The translations under genes were made by a program, and so were the position numbers. Under the pieces are notes generated by a model. The model was given only the letters and a program-made list of their open reading frames with translations, was not told the DNA's origin and did no database searches. From Verrucomicrobiota bacterium (GTDB lineage: Bacteria; Verrucomicrobiota; Verrucomicrobiia; Opitutales; Opitutaceae): 64,000 nt of DNA. Shown in pieces: positions 17,001-25,312 of this stretch. Every line of letters starts with the position of its first letter. Positions within the stretch are counted from its first letter, which is position 1. The DNA lies in NCBI GenBank assembly GCA_014584295.1, contig JACTNC010000051.1, positions 62,001-126,000 on the forward strand, given 5' to 3'.

Positions 17001-18880
17001 ATCCCGCAGCACTTTCAAACTCGCTCCACCAGATCGTGCCCGCGGGCATGAACGAGGCGGTTGTGAAGCTGGTCGGCGGCCGGTCCAAGCAGGAGGTTGC
17101 GGAGCGATTCGACTGGATCTTTGCCGAGGACGGCTACCTCGCGCGGCAGCGCGCGTTCGTCGCGATCTGGAAGGGGATCAACCAGATTGAGGGCGAGTTC
17201 ACCCTTCGTGCGATCGATGGTACGCCGCGCCTGGTCTACTACCGCTGGTGGCTTCCGGTGCGGGGAGGAAAGCTCGATTTCGAATGGACGCAGTTGATGC
17301 TGGTTGACCTCACGGGTACAAAACGCGCCGAGGCTGCGCTCGCCACGGAACGCGAGCGGCTGAGCGTGACCCTGCGCGCGATGGCGGAAGGCGTCGTCAC
17401 GGCTGACACTCACGGCATTGTCCAGTTCATCAATCACGCCGCCGAGGAACTGGTCGGCTGGAAATTCGGAAGCGCAATCGGGCAGCGCATCGAGGATGTC
17501 GTCCTGCTGCGCCACCAGCATTCCCAGGCGGCGGTCGCTGTTCCTCGTGAGGGCGCGCTCTCGGAGCACAAGGTGGTCGACATTCCCCAGCACACCACGC
17601 TCGTTGATCGTCAGGGTGCCATCCGGCTGATCGAAGGCCGGTGTGCGCCGATGTTCGATGACAAGGATGCGCCGATGGGCGTGGTTCTTGTGATGCGGGA
17701 CATCGGTGAGCGCGCGCGCCTTGAGAATGAAATCCTGCGTGCCTCCAAGCTTGAGTCGGTGGGAATTCTTGCCGGGGGAATAGCCCACGATTTCAACAAC
17801 ATCCTCACGGTCGTGCTGGGCAATCTCACGCTGGCTCAGCTCGACACGACGACAGGGGGGAAAACCGCGCGTTGGCTGGCGGAGGCAGAGCGAGGTACAC
17901 TGCGGGCGCGGGATCTCACCCAGCAGCTTCTCACGTTTGCCAAGGGAGGCGATCCGGTTCGAAGCGCTGTGCGCCTGCCCGAAGTCGTTCGCGACTCGGC
18001 TGCCTTTGCGCTGCACGGATCGAAGGTGAGCTGCGAGGTTGATGCCACGCCGGACCTTTGGCCTGCGGACATCGACAAGGGGCAGATCGGCCAGGTGATT
18101 CAGAATCTGGTGATCAATGCGGTTCAGGCGATGCCGGAGGGTGGCAAGATCAGCGCGAAGCTGAAGAATCACAAGGGCGCGGTGGGCCCCAACGGGGCCA
18201 CGGGAGGCGAACACCGGCACAACGACCGGTTCATCTGTATCAGTATTTCCGATACGGGTACGGGTATACCTCCCGAGAACCTGGGCAGGATTTTTGATCC
18301 CTATTTTTCGACCAAGAAGAACGGCAGCGGCCTGGGACTTGCGACGGTGTATTCCATCATCCGCAAGCATCAAGGGCATATCGAGGTGGAGTCCGAGGTG
18401 GGCAGGGGCACGACCTTCCAGTTCTGGCTGCCCGCGGCTTCGAGTGCGCCGGTGGCTGCAACGAACGGAAACGCATCGCCCGAACGGCTCTCGGGTCGCG
18501 TGCTGTTCATGGACGACGAGGAGACCATCCGTCGCATGGCGGAGGCGTTGCTAGTCAGGCTCGGCTTCGAGGTGGTGACGGTTTCGGATGGCGCCGAGGC
18601 GGTGAGCACCTATGCCGAGGCGATGGCGAACGGTCGTCCGTTCCGTGTCGTTGTGATGGACCTGACCGTGCCGGGTGGCATGGGAGGCAGGCAGGCTATG
18701 GAGGAACTGCTCAAGATTGATGCGGATGTGAAGGCGATCGTATCGAGCGGCTATTCAAGTGATCCTGTTCTGGCAAATCACCGGGCGCATGGATTCTGTG
18801 GTGTTGTCGCCAAGCCCTACCGCATCGCCGATCTTGCACGCGTCATGAAGACGGTGCTTGAGCAGGAAAAGGTGGCGTAG
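14090..18880 (+). CDS. Hybrid histidine kinase with NMT1/THI5-like periplasmic sensor and multiple PAS domains
   Basis: A 1596-residue membrane kinase. A signal/anchor (residues 10-30) precedes an NMT1/THI5/SsuA-like solute-binding domain (about 45-330; SLPDSPGFRFAGYYAAQAKG, YGVAGSDALLERL). A transmembrane helix follows near 340-365. Then come about six PAS-like modules linked by 'RxSExRyR' and 'DITERRxAE' connectors (about 377-1215). The dimerisation/phosphoacceptor domain has His1233 in GIAHDFNNI, followed by an HATPase domain (NLVINAVQAM, DTGTGIPPEN, GSGLGLATV) and a C-terminal receiver with Asp1524 in VVMDLTVPGG. It should autophosphorylate on binding a small ligand in the periplasm and pass phosphate via the Hpt protein to the LuxR regulator. 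The ligand is unknown; NMT1-type folds bind pyrimidines, sulfonates or similar. The ATG at 14090 precedes the signal sequence. Confidence 0.88.
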   Translation: MTIRLSPRLPSWVCVCLAALVLGGGLDRLCAETTKSTAALQSVVISLPDSPGFRFAGYYAAQAKGYFREAGLDVRLEPARPGTSTVSDVVSGRSNYGVAGSDALLERLNGKPVVLVTTVFQHSALGLAVAGSSTVQTPGEMAGRRVAIDALPRDVELWAMLLQEGVRSDSIEVVRNFESANEIEDGEADAMAVYFANRPQLQLGKGDYRILQPAAYGVDFYGDSLIASEAELRENPDRVEQLRAAVKRGWEFALQNPESVIESILAGVPDLPPEQTRQRLTEEALAVRELVVPGLVEIGHVNLERWQEMGRLFVTLGLAKDAKRLEGFVYEPAEKFNVTGAVIRWVLIGLVLLGVIGGGIVVWNIRLQRLVEQHTAAYRRSENRFREVFQNLPVATVELDFTSVLQRLHQCKDSGVQDLADHFKGNEWLVGECMALVRVTGCNERALKFMGVPDVGALATAFSAPDSSGLRSAMQSVFESIWVNRRSVSCDLELTNAQGVNRQSLMQWTVIVSPDGHPDWARTVVTLADLTEQRQTEARLRQSEDRWELAVRGLNVGLWEYDFETDRAFFSDRWKEMLGFTPDELTASREEFWSRLHPDDRDRALAAMRAHVEHVVPYYSAEVRVRCKDGSYLWVMSRGQALFDDDGRPRRIVGAHTDISEQKEAEQALRESEARYRLLFESNPSPMWLYDLVTLRFLEVNTAAQKTYGYSRAEFLQMSIMDIRPPDEQERLREALEAGAGETRIERLAGIWRHLRKDGSMLYMSINLHRYEFSQSPAVVVLAQDVTERHLTEERLRVSEARFRTLFESAVEGVYECTADGTYRAVNPAFARMLGHASPAEMIETVGNGRGVYRQRGRRREFLEALGSSDVVADFQSEAVCADGSTKWISENVRAVRDGQGELLYLQGFVSDITERRRAESALRASEERYRVLFEHSPVAIVEYDYRSVGIWLNDLRASGVEDLEKYMAENPAALSNSLHQIVPAGMNEAVVKLVGGRSKQEVAERFDWIFAEDGYLARQRAFVAIWKGINQIEGEFTLRAIDGTPRLVYYRWWLPVRGGKLDFEWTQLMLVDLTGTKRAEAALATERERLSVTLRAMAEGVVTADTHGIVQFINHAAEELVGWKFGSAIGQRIEDVVLLRHQHSQAAVAVPREGALSEHKVVDIPQHTTLVDRQGAIRLIEGRCAPMFDDKDAPMGVVLVMRDIGERARLENEILRASKLESVGILAGGIAHDFNNILTVVLGNLTLAQLDTTTGGKTARWLAEAERGTLRARDLTQQLLTFAKGGDPVRSAVRLPEVVRDSAAFALHGSKVSCEVDATPDLWPADIDKGQIGQVIQNLVINAVQAMPEGGKISAKLKNHKGAVGPNGATGGEHRHNDRFICISISDTGTGIPPENLGRIFDPYFSTKKNGSGLGLATVYSIIRKHQGHIEVESEVGRGTTFQFWLPAASSAPVAATNGNASPERLSGRVLFMDDEETIRRMAEALLVRLGFEVVTVSDGAEAVSTYAEAMANGRPFRVVVMDLTVPGGMGGRQAMEELLKIDADVKAIVSSGYSSDPVLANHRAHGFCGVVAKPYRIADLARVMKTVLEQEKVA

Positions 18881-18929
18881 AAACATTCTGCTCGCCGTTG
18901 GGCTGCCGCCAGCGTTTAGGCGTAGCGTC

Positions 18930-19808
18930 ATGCCGTTGTTCGAACTCAAACTGGAAGTCAGGTCGGATGCCGTTGGCGAGGTGGAGGAAGCCATTGCCGT
19001 CTGGGAGGACGGGCGGTTGATGCTCCTCGAGGACAAGCCGTCAGCCCGAGCATGGGTCGCCGGATATTTTGAAAATCGCGCGCAGCTTGACGAAGGCCTG
19101 TCCCGTGTGGACGAAGTGGTGGCGCGGGATTGGAAGATCGGTGGGGTAGAAGTCCGCGAGCTTGCGGATCAGGATTGGCGCGACAGCTACAAGGCGCACT
19201 TTCGCGCGTGGGAGTTTGGTCACCTGCATTGGGTCCCGATCTGGGAGCGCGAATCTTTTGTACTGCCACCGGGGCATGCCGTGATCTGGCTCGATCCGGG
19301 ACTCGCTTTTGGCACGGGCAACCATGAAACCACCCGGCTGTGTTGCGAGCGGCTTGTGGCGTTTGCGCAGGAGCGCGACCGCTCTGCGGTGGTCATTGAT
19401 GCCGGCTGCGGCTCGGGAATCCTGGCGCTTTCTGCTTCGAAGCTGGGATTCACCCAGGTCTCGGGCTTCGACAATGATCCCGAGGCGGTGCGCGTGAGCG
19501 GGGAGAATGCGGAGCTCAACGGATTGACGGGCCAGGTTGCGTTTGCGACCGCCGATCTCATTTCCGGACTGTCGGGCAGGTGCGCAGACCTGCTGCTGGC
19601 GAACATCCAGGCGGATGTCCTGATGACCTTTGCGAGGGCACTCGTTACCGCGGTGGCACCGGGTGGCCAGCTCGTGCTGAGCGGCATCCTGGCATCGGAA
19701 AATGACCAGGTGCGGGCGACCTTCGCCGCAGCGGCCCCGGGTTGGAGCATCGATGCCCGAATGATAGGCGAATGGAGCGACCTAGTCCTCGACCGGCCGC
19801 AAAGGTAG
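18930..19808 (+). CDS. prmA: Ribosomal protein L11 methyltransferase
   Basis: A 292-residue class I SAM-dependent methyltransferase. The PrmA hallmark DPGLAFGTGNHETTRLCC is present, followed by the SAM-binding VIDAGCGSGILALSASKLG, the acidic FDNDPEAVRV and the catalytic-region motif LLANIQADVL. PrmA trimethylates lysines and the N-terminus of ribosomal protein L11. The N-terminal domain (residues 1-95) fits the L11-recognition part, though it is divergent. The ATG at 18930 lies 49 bases after the hybrid kinase stop, so read-through transcription is possible but a functional link is unlikely. Confidence 0.9.
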   Translation: MPLFELKLEVRSDAVGEVEEAIAVWEDGRLMLLEDKPSARAWVAGYFENRAQLDEGLSRVDEVVARDWKIGGVEVRELADQDWRDSYKAHFRAWEFGHLHWVPIWERESFVLPPGHAVIWLDPGLAFGTGNHETTRLCCERLVAFAQERDRSAVVIDAGCGSGILALSASKLGFTQVSGFDNDPEAVRVSGENAELNGLTGQVAFATADLISGLSGRCADLLLANIQADVLMTFARALVTAVAPGGQLVLSGILASENDQVRATFAAAAPGWSIDARMIGEWSDLVLDRPQR

Positions 19809-19868
19809 GTGTAACACGAGCTGCTCAATAGGCGCGTGTTCCATCCAAGCTTTTTGTAGCATGCTGGA

Positions 19869-19884
19869 ATTGTTGCGTAACAAT
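19869..19884. promoter_or_regulatory. Island operator copy 1
   Basis: ATTGTTGCGTAACAAT is a dyad centred on CG, with arms ATTGTT and AACAAT fully paired. It has the LacI/GalR-style layout of a central CG. It shares TGTTGCGTAAC with copies at 20036 and 30733, and so is a candidate site for the GntR/LacI-type regulator encoded at 30793. Confidence 0.65.
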
Positions 19885-20035
19885 ATCCGTGTCTTCGTGA
19901 TATTAATGACCAATTGTGTAGCCCTTGCACCAAGCTACCGCGTGGAGAAATGGGGGTAGGTGCACCAGAATAGACTTCCTCAACAAAAAGCGCTTGACAA
20001 TGAGCAGTGATTGAATCACGAGAAGCATTCAAGAT

Positions 20036-20049
20036 TTGTTGCGTAACGT
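20036..20049. promoter_or_regulatory. Island operator copy 2 (degenerate right arm)
   Basis: TTGTTGCGTAACGT keeps 12 of 14 bases of copy 1; the last two differ. It is about 95 bases before the TonB-receptor start, a sensible place to block transcription. Its spacing from copy 1 (166 bases, roughly 16 helical turns) would permit looping by a bound regulator. Confidence 0.6.
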
Positions 20050-20143
20050 CGCAGCATATTGTTCCCCGCCCCCTCACAATTCCTCAGTGAACGATGTCCA
20101 TACTTTTCAAGTTGGCTCTAACTGACTTAGCAACCCTGTATCC

Positions 20144-22291
20144 ATGAATACCCCGTCATTCCCTCCACAGAAGCACATTTTGGGTCGTGGCTCCTATTGG
20201 ACCCTCACTCTTGCACTGATAATATTGCCAGATTTGCTTACCGCTCAATCTACCATCACAAATGATGATGAAGTGGTTCAACTCTCAGAATTCACTGTAG
20301 TTACTGACAAGGATATTGGATATGCTACAACAAATGCTCTTGGTGTAACCCGCACCAATACGCCCCTAATTGATACGCCCCAGTCTGTTGCCATTATCAA
20401 TCAGGAGTTTCTTAGGGACGCAATGGCTGGAGAATTGTACGACACACTGAAATACATTAGTGGAGTCGCAATCGAATCGAATGTTGGAGACAGTGTTATG
20501 ATCCGAGGTTACGTGGTTAGAAGTCAGTATACAGACGGATTCGCTGACAATCAGAACCAAAGCCAAGCAGGAGCTGAACCATTTATTTTTGAACGGCTTG
20601 AGGTACTAAAGGGCCCTTCAGCAATCGTTTATGGGTCGCATGCGACAGGAGGCGTACTGAATCGTGTGCGTAAGTCACCTCAATGGAAACCCGGAGGGGA
20701 GGTTGCCATTACCTTTGGCAATCATTCTCAACAGAAGGCGGAGTTTGATTATACTGGCCCCCTCGGCAGGCATTTTGCCTACCGTATAATCGGAGTCGCT
20801 CGTGAAGAGGATCTCAATAATGGTGTGGAAACACGATTTTCTTGGTTCAAACGCTGGAATGTCGATCCCATGATCGCGTGGCGTCCCTGGAGGAACTTGC
20901 AAGTCAAGATTACCGGAGAATTCCTGAACGAAAGAGGCTTCAAGCACTGGAGTGATAATGCTGAGCTTCAACCGTTTGGACGTGGCGGTTCCACGACCTT
21001 TGGTCTTCTCCCCCGGGATTTCACCTTCACAGACCCGTGGGCATATTCCGAGAATGACAAGCGAGCCGTTTTTGCATCCATTGAAGCGCAGCCATCTGCT
21101 GAATGGTCCTTGCGTCTTGCGGGCTATATCAATTATTGGGACCATGATGTTTATGATATCTTTGCAGCTGGGATTCAGGCAAACAATCGGTTGATGAACC
21201 GCTCATCCCGATTTGCTACAAACTATGATAGTGACAAGACAGTTGCATTTGAATCCGTATACAATTTTGTGATCGGGCCAACGGCGCATAAGTTCCTCTT
21301 CATTGCGCAGCATTTTGAACTAAATAACGAGTCTAGCGTTGTTTCGCACAACGCCCCTCCGCCGCTCGACATACTTTCACCCGTATATAATTATACGACG
21401 CCGATTAATCCCCGACTTACCTCTAAGACAAATAGCCGTGGTGAAAACCAAAGCCTTTCATTTCATGATCATATTAGGCTTGCTGGCGAGAAATTTCAGT
21501 TAGTCGCTGGTGCGCGCTTCGACAAGTATAACTCCCATGCCAAGAGCCTGCTGACAGGTATCAAAGGTGCAGTAAATGGTGGGGATAACTGGACTTATAA
21601 GGGGGGCGCGGTTTGGAAGCCGAGAAAGGACTGGTCGCTATTTTTCAATTATTCTGAAACGTTTACCGCCAATTTTGGCGCCAACCCTGATGGCTCTACA
21701 TTTAAGCCATCAACCGGAGTAGTAAACGAGATTGGATTTAAGACTGCGTTTAGAGAGGGGCGAATTAGTGCCACAGTCTCTTTGTTCGATCTTCGCCTGA
21801 AACAAATTATTGGACTGCATCCGGACCCTGACATGGCTACTGCGGGCTATCGGGTGCAGTTGGATCAGCAGATTACCAAAGGTGCGGAAGCCGACGTCAT
21901 ACTCAATTTGGTCCCGGGCTGGGACCTAATGCTAAGTGGAGCGACGATGGATATTTCTTTACCGACAAAGCTTCTCCCACGCAATGCACCGGAATATACG
22001 GGCGCATTGTGGACACGCTACAAAATCCAGAGTGGCGCCCTTAAGGGACTGGTGCTGGGGTTAGGTGCGAACCGCAAGGGGAAGGTCCCGGGTGAGGTGG
22101 GCAATGAAATTATGTTTCCTGCGGTAACAACCATGGACGCTTTCGCGCAATATGTCTGGCGTCGTTATCGAATTAGCCTCAATGTTTCCAATCTTACCGA
22201 CAAGTGGTACTTGGCGCGTGGGATTAACCGAAACCTCTTTTTGACGGGCCCAGAGAGGCTCATCAAATTTCGAGTTGCTTACTTGTTTTGA
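20144..22291 (+). CDS. TonB-dependent outer-membrane receptor
   Basis: A 715-residue receptor with a signal peptide (LTLALIILPDLLTAQS) and the Opitutaceae-style VVQLSEFTVVTDK segment that probably serves as TonB box. A plug domain follows (TPLIDTPQSVAIINQEFLRD, LEVLKGPSAIVYGSHATGG), then a 22-strand barrel region ending in the aromatic C-terminus of outer-membrane proteins (VAYLF). The plug signature groups it with siderophore/ferrichrome-type receptors, but the enzymes encoded downstream suggest it imports a carbohydrate-like substrate. It is the first gene of a six-gene operon; the next start overlaps its stop. The low G+C coding (a hand count of 21181-21240 gives 25 of 60) contrasts with the flanking genes. 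Confidence 0.88.
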   Translation: MNTPSFPPQKHILGRGSYWTLTLALIILPDLLTAQSTITNDDEVVQLSEFTVVTDKDIGYATTNALGVTRTNTPLIDTPQSVAIINQEFLRDAMAGELYDTLKYISGVAIESNVGDSVMIRGYVVRSQYTDGFADNQNQSQAGAEPFIFERLEVLKGPSAIVYGSHATGGVLNRVRKSPQWKPGGEVAITFGNHSQQKAEFDYTGPLGRHFAYRIIGVAREEDLNNGVETRFSWFKRWNVDPMIAWRPWRNLQVKITGEFLNERGFKHWSDNAELQPFGRGGSTTFGLLPRDFTFTDPWAYSENDKRAVFASIEAQPSAEWSLRLAGYINYWDHDVYDIFAAGIQANNRLMNRSSRFATNYDSDKTVAFESVYNFVIGPTAHKFLFIAQHFELNNESSVVSHNAPPPLDILSPVYNYTTPINPRLTSKTNSRGENQSLSFHDHIRLAGEKFQLVAGARFDKYNSHAKSLLTGIKGAVNGGDNWTYKGGAVWKPRKDWSLFFNYSETFTANFGANPDGSTFKPSTGVVNEIGFKTAFREGRISATVSLFDLRLKQIIGLHPDPDMATAGYRVQLDQQITKGAEADVILNLVPGWDLMLSGATMDISLPTKLLPRNAPEYTGALWTRYKIQSGALKGLVLGLGANRKGKVPGEVGNEIMFPAVTTMDAFAQYVWRRYRISLNVSNLTDKWYLARGINRNLFLTGPERLIKFRVAYLF

Positions 22292-23319
22292 GCTCGAACC
22301 CTTACGCTTCGAATTTGCCAGCTCTTTCGGCCTGCAATTTAGCGGGCATTACCATCCGCATCTTTCGCCTCATTGCCTTACTATTGGCCGCCAGTTGGTA
22401 CATGGCCTCCAGTGGCCGCCCTATCGAGGCTGCGAGGGGGGATGAACCCATCGTTGCAATTCCAAAGGTTGGAGCGGGTTATCCGGACATCGCAACGTTC
22501 CGCCCGGATCTGACTCCGCCGAAGATGAGCGACATGCTGCCGGCTCCCGGACGTCGAGTCCGGGTAACGCTCCCGGATTGGAGCGAGACAGAGGTGTATT
22601 TCTCACTCTATCTTCCAATGGATTGGCATTCGGGGGGCAAGTATCCCGTAATCGCCGAATATCCAGGGAACGGCAACTATGTTAGCAAGTATGGCGATGT
22701 GTGCACTGGTCGGGTCGAAGACTGTAATCTGGGATTCGGGATATCAGCTGGGAAGGGTTCGATTTGGATCTGCCTCCCTTTCGTCGACTCAAACGGCCCC
22801 CGCAATGCCATCCGCTGGTGGGGCCAAGTTGATCTAACCGTCGCTTTTTGTAAGGAAGCAATCGCCCACGTCCTGGAGAACTTCGGTGGGGATCCAGATG
22901 CAATTCTTCTCTGCGGCTTTTCTCGAGGAGCCTTGGCCTGCAACTTTATTGGCTTACATGATGAGGAAATCGCGAAAATTTGGCGCGGATTCTTCGCTGC
23001 CAGTCACTATGACGGTGCTCGCGGTTGGCCATACACAGGAAGTGATCGCATCTCTGCCAGGAAACGACTGGATCTATTGAATAATCGGCCGGTATTCATT
23101 AGTCATGAGGTGTATGATGTGACACCGGAAACATACACAATTGTAGACACGGTCAACTATCTGACGAGCACGGGGATCCTGCTGACAAATTTTGAGTTTC
23201 AACTGATCCCCCTGCGCAATCATACTGACCGGTGGGTTCTGTATGATATCCCGGCCCGTCGCAACCTGCGCAGGTGGTATCACCGTGCCATCGCGGTAAG
23301 CTCTGGCGAGGGTGGATAG
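22288..23319 (+). CDS. Secreted alpha/beta-hydrolase (esterase-like)
   Basis: A hydrolase of about 340 residues. A hydrophobic secretion signal (IFRLIALLLAASWYMA) is followed by an alpha/beta-hydrolase domain with the nucleophile elbow GFSRGALA (G-x-S-x-G). A late His lies in LRNHTDRW, and an acidic residue before it (HEVYDVTPETY) completes a plausible Ser-Asp-His triad. It resembles PHB-depolymerase/prolyl-oligopeptidase-type esterases. It may remove an acyl group from the substrate in the periplasm. The frame opens with a TTG at 22288 that overlaps the receptor stop (TTGA). TTG at 22315 or ATG at 22402 are alternatives, and 22402 would lose most of the signal peptide. The start is therefore uncertain but translational coupling is likely. 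Confidence 0.7.
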   Translation: MSSNPYASNLPALSACNLAGITIRIFRLIALLLAASWYMASSGRPIEAARGDEPIVAIPKVGAGYPDIATFRPDLTPPKMSDMLPAPGRRVRVTLPDWSETEVYFSLYLPMDWHSGGKYPVIAEYPGNGNYVSKYGDVCTGRVEDCNLGFGISAGKGSIWICLPFVDSNGPRNAIRWWGQVDLTVAFCKEAIAHVLENFGGDPDAILLCGFSRGALACNFIGLHDEEIAKIWRGFFAASHYDGARGWPYTGSDRISARKRLDLLNNRPVFISHEVYDVTPETYTIVDTVNYLTSTGILLTNFEFQLIPLRNHTDRWVLYDIPARRNLRRWYHRAIAVSSGEGG

Positions 23320-23349
23320 AACAATGGGTCTCTTTCTCGGACAATTCTC

Positions 23350-24114
23350 ATGACAGAGTCCCGTTGCAAGAGGAAGTTTACTGCGGGTCAGACGGTGATC
23401 ATAGCAAAAGCATGTTACCAGGATCCCGAGCTTGTAGAGCTCCTTGCATCCGGAGGAGTGGATGGTATTTGGATCTGCCTCGAGCATAGGCAGATATCGC
23501 CTGATACACTCTACTCTCTTATCCAGGCCTGCCGTCTTGGGCGTGCAGATGCGATTATCCGCATCAAGCCCAAGAGCTACACGGATATTATCCATATCCT
23601 AGAGGCCGGAGCATCCGGAATCATGTTACCTCGAGTGCGGCATCCTGACGAGATACGTGAGGTTATTGAGATGATAAAATTCCCGCCCGAAGGAAGGAGA
23701 GGTTGTGATATCATCCATCCAGATTCAGACTTTGGTCGCGGAGAATCGACGCACTACTTTTCCAACGCGAATAAAGAGTTGATGCTCGTGGTTCAAATTG
23801 AAGAACCCGAGGTTATACCCTATATTGATGAGATTGCAGCCATTCCATCCGTCGATGTGCTGTTTGTAGGCCCTGGTGACCTCTCGCTTGGACTTGGTCA
23901 TTACGGCTCGGTAGATTCTCCTGCGATTATGGCGGTCATTGAGGAAGTTGCTTCGGCGTGTTCTCGATACGGGAAGACGGCCGGGATACCATGCGGACCA
24001 GAGCGGGCTGCTACATATCACGCAATGGGCTATAGATTTTTTAATGTATTTAGTGACTTCCGAGGTATAATGGCAGGATTGCAGCAGGCACTGGCCATCG
24101 TTCGCAAATTATGA
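23350..24114 (+). CDS. HpcH/HpaI-family class II aldolase
   Basis: A 254-residue TIM-barrel aldolase of the HpcH/HpaI family, which cleaves 2-keto-3-deoxy acids (for example 2-keto-3-deoxy-sugar acids) to pyruvate and an aldehyde. Visible active-site elements are the LEHRQ loop with the catalytic His, the substrate-binding Arg in IIRIKP, GIMLPRV, the metal-binding Glu in VQIEEPE and the metal-binding Asp in FVGPGDLSLGLG. The usual 'D-G-E-H' sequence before the catalytic His reads C-L-E-H here, so the first Asp is Cys. There is no signal peptide, so it is cytoplasmic. Its stop overlaps the next gene start (ATGA at 24111). Confidence 0.85.
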   Translation: MTESRCKRKFTAGQTVIIAKACYQDPELVELLASGGVDGIWICLEHRQISPDTLYSLIQACRLGRADAIIRIKPKSYTDIIHILEAGASGIMLPRVRHPDEIREVIEMIKFPPEGRRGCDIIHPDSDFGRGESTHYFSNANKELMLVVQIEEPEVIPYIDEIAAIPSVDVLFVGPGDLSLGLGHYGSVDSPAIMAVIEEVASACSRYGKTAGIPCGPERAATYHAMGYRFFNVFSDFRGIMAGLQQALAIVRKL

Positions 24115-25280
24115 AAATCGTCGCAGTTGGATGCTTCCTATTAGTCCTGCCACTTCTGTCGGCTGGAGTTGCACCTCGCTCACCCAAACATGTCCGAAGC
24201 CGGGTTCTCGTAGCATCTATTGCCGATGAGCCGCGACATTACCTTGCATTTCCATCCATTCTGGATGTAGGTGACAATATCCTAGTGAGCTATAAGCGGG
24301 GAAGAAGTCATGGCGGTGATGCAAATTCGATAATTGACTCATTTTGTATAGATAAAGGCTCCGGTCATGTTTCATCCGGTCCGGTGCTGGCGCAACTTAG
24401 CGAGCAGATCATGCAAATGGGTGAGTGGGTACGCTTCCCAAATGGAGATGTCGGCAACTATGTTGATGTTCAAGAAAGGGGCAGTCTCTTGCGGCTTGGC
24501 ATGCGGGCTGTCCGTTCAACAGACTTGGGAAACTCGTTCGGCTCCTTTGATCGGGTTGGTGTGATCGATGGAATCGAATACGGATACCCGTTCAATTTTA
24601 TTGTTGAAGGCGGCACAACTTGGATGTTGGCGATGGGCTTCTCGAACCTCGTTGGTGGCTATTCGGTTTTTCCGCCGCGCCCGTATGCGGGACCAGTTGC
24701 AGTCCTGCGTTCGGAAGACAGTGGAAGGAGCTGGCGCTTCATCCGCAATCTGTCGCATGAGTTTGGCGAGATACCCATCAATGAAAGTTCATTTGTTCGC
24801 TATGCAGACGGCTTTCTTGTCGTTACGCGCGGTTACGACAATCGGGCGCGGCTGCACTTTACAGACAACGATTTTTGTCTACGAAAGCAGGTGGACCTCA
24901 CAGAGACCTATCCCTTCATTGCCAGCTATATCGGCCGCCCGCGGCTTTTCATGCGTGATGGACGATTTTATCTGATTGGCCGAAACTGGACGCAGCTGCC
25001 TGATTCCTCACCGGTCCGGGAGAGTGGCGGCCTTGGTCCACACTTTCCCGGGGCTATGAAGCTTTGTCTCTTCCGCATTGATGCGGAGAACCTGACAGTC
25101 GTCGATGCGGTGGTCCTCGATAATGCGGAAGGAGCCAATGTCACCGATGGTTATTATCCGGTGCCCTATTTTGTGGAACGCGACGGACGTACATTGTTTT
25201 GCGTTGTAGATTACAAGGGCATCGATAAGCGCCCACCGCAGATTGTCGAATTTGAGTTTCAGTGGGAGGAAGTCCGCTGA
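24111..25280 (+). CDS. Secreted sialidase-fold (BNR/Asp-box) protein
   Basis: A 389-residue protein with a cleavable signal peptide (IVAVGCFLLVLPLLSAGVA) and a six-bladed propeller-like composition. One clear Asp-box is present (SEDSGRSW, S-x-D-x-G-x-x-W). Other strands fit a sialidase superfamily fold (YLAFPSILDVGDNILVSYKR, where an Arg follows the first blade as in sialidases; ESSFVRYADGFLVVTRGYDN; YPVPYFVERDGR). Members include exo-sialidases but also other glycan hydrolases or lyases. Activity on sialic acid is not proven: the classic 'FRIP' start and arginine triad are not clearly preserved. It probably acts in the periplasm on the substrate imported by the receptor. Confidence 0.65.
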   Translation: MKIVAVGCFLLVLPLLSAGVAPRSPKHVRSRVLVASIADEPRHYLAFPSILDVGDNILVSYKRGRSHGGDANSIIDSFCIDKGSGHVSSGPVLAQLSEQIMQMGEWVRFPNGDVGNYVDVQERGSLLRLGMRAVRSTDLGNSFGSFDRVGVIDGIEYGYPFNFIVEGGTTWMLAMGFSNLVGGYSVFPPRPYAGPVAVLRSEDSGRSWRFIRNLSHEFGEIPINESSFVRYADGFLVVTRGYDNRARLHFTDNDFCLRKQVDLTETYPFIASYIGRPRLFMRDGRFYLIGRNWTQLPDSSPVRESGGLGPHFPGAMKLCLFRIDAENLTVVDAVVLDNAEGANVTDGYYPVPYFVERDGRTLFCVVDYKGIDKRPPQIVEFEFQWEEVR

Positions 25281-25312
25281 AAGTGCGATTCCCTGCACTT
25301 CTGCGCTAAGTC

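Larger units (their letters stand above)
19809..20143. other. Control region upstream of the catabolic island
   Basis: This 335-base gene-free stretch is AT-richer than its left neighbour. It contains two copies of the island palindrome (19869-19884 and 20036-20049) and a third perfect dyad GTGATTGAATCAC (20007-20019). A consensus-like TTGACA lies at 19994-19999, but no well-spaced -10 was found for it. A weak hairpin (AACACG...CGTGTT) follows the prmA stop and precedes CTTTTTG. It is most likely the promoter/operator of the TonB-receptor operon. Confidence 0.55.

Noticed and set aside
17015..18379. A long open frame (about 454 codons) on the minus strand inside the hybrid kinase gene
   Set aside because: It lies entirely antisense to conserved HisKA/HATPase coding sequence, its product is Arg/His-rich without any domain, and such shadows are common in high-G+C genes.
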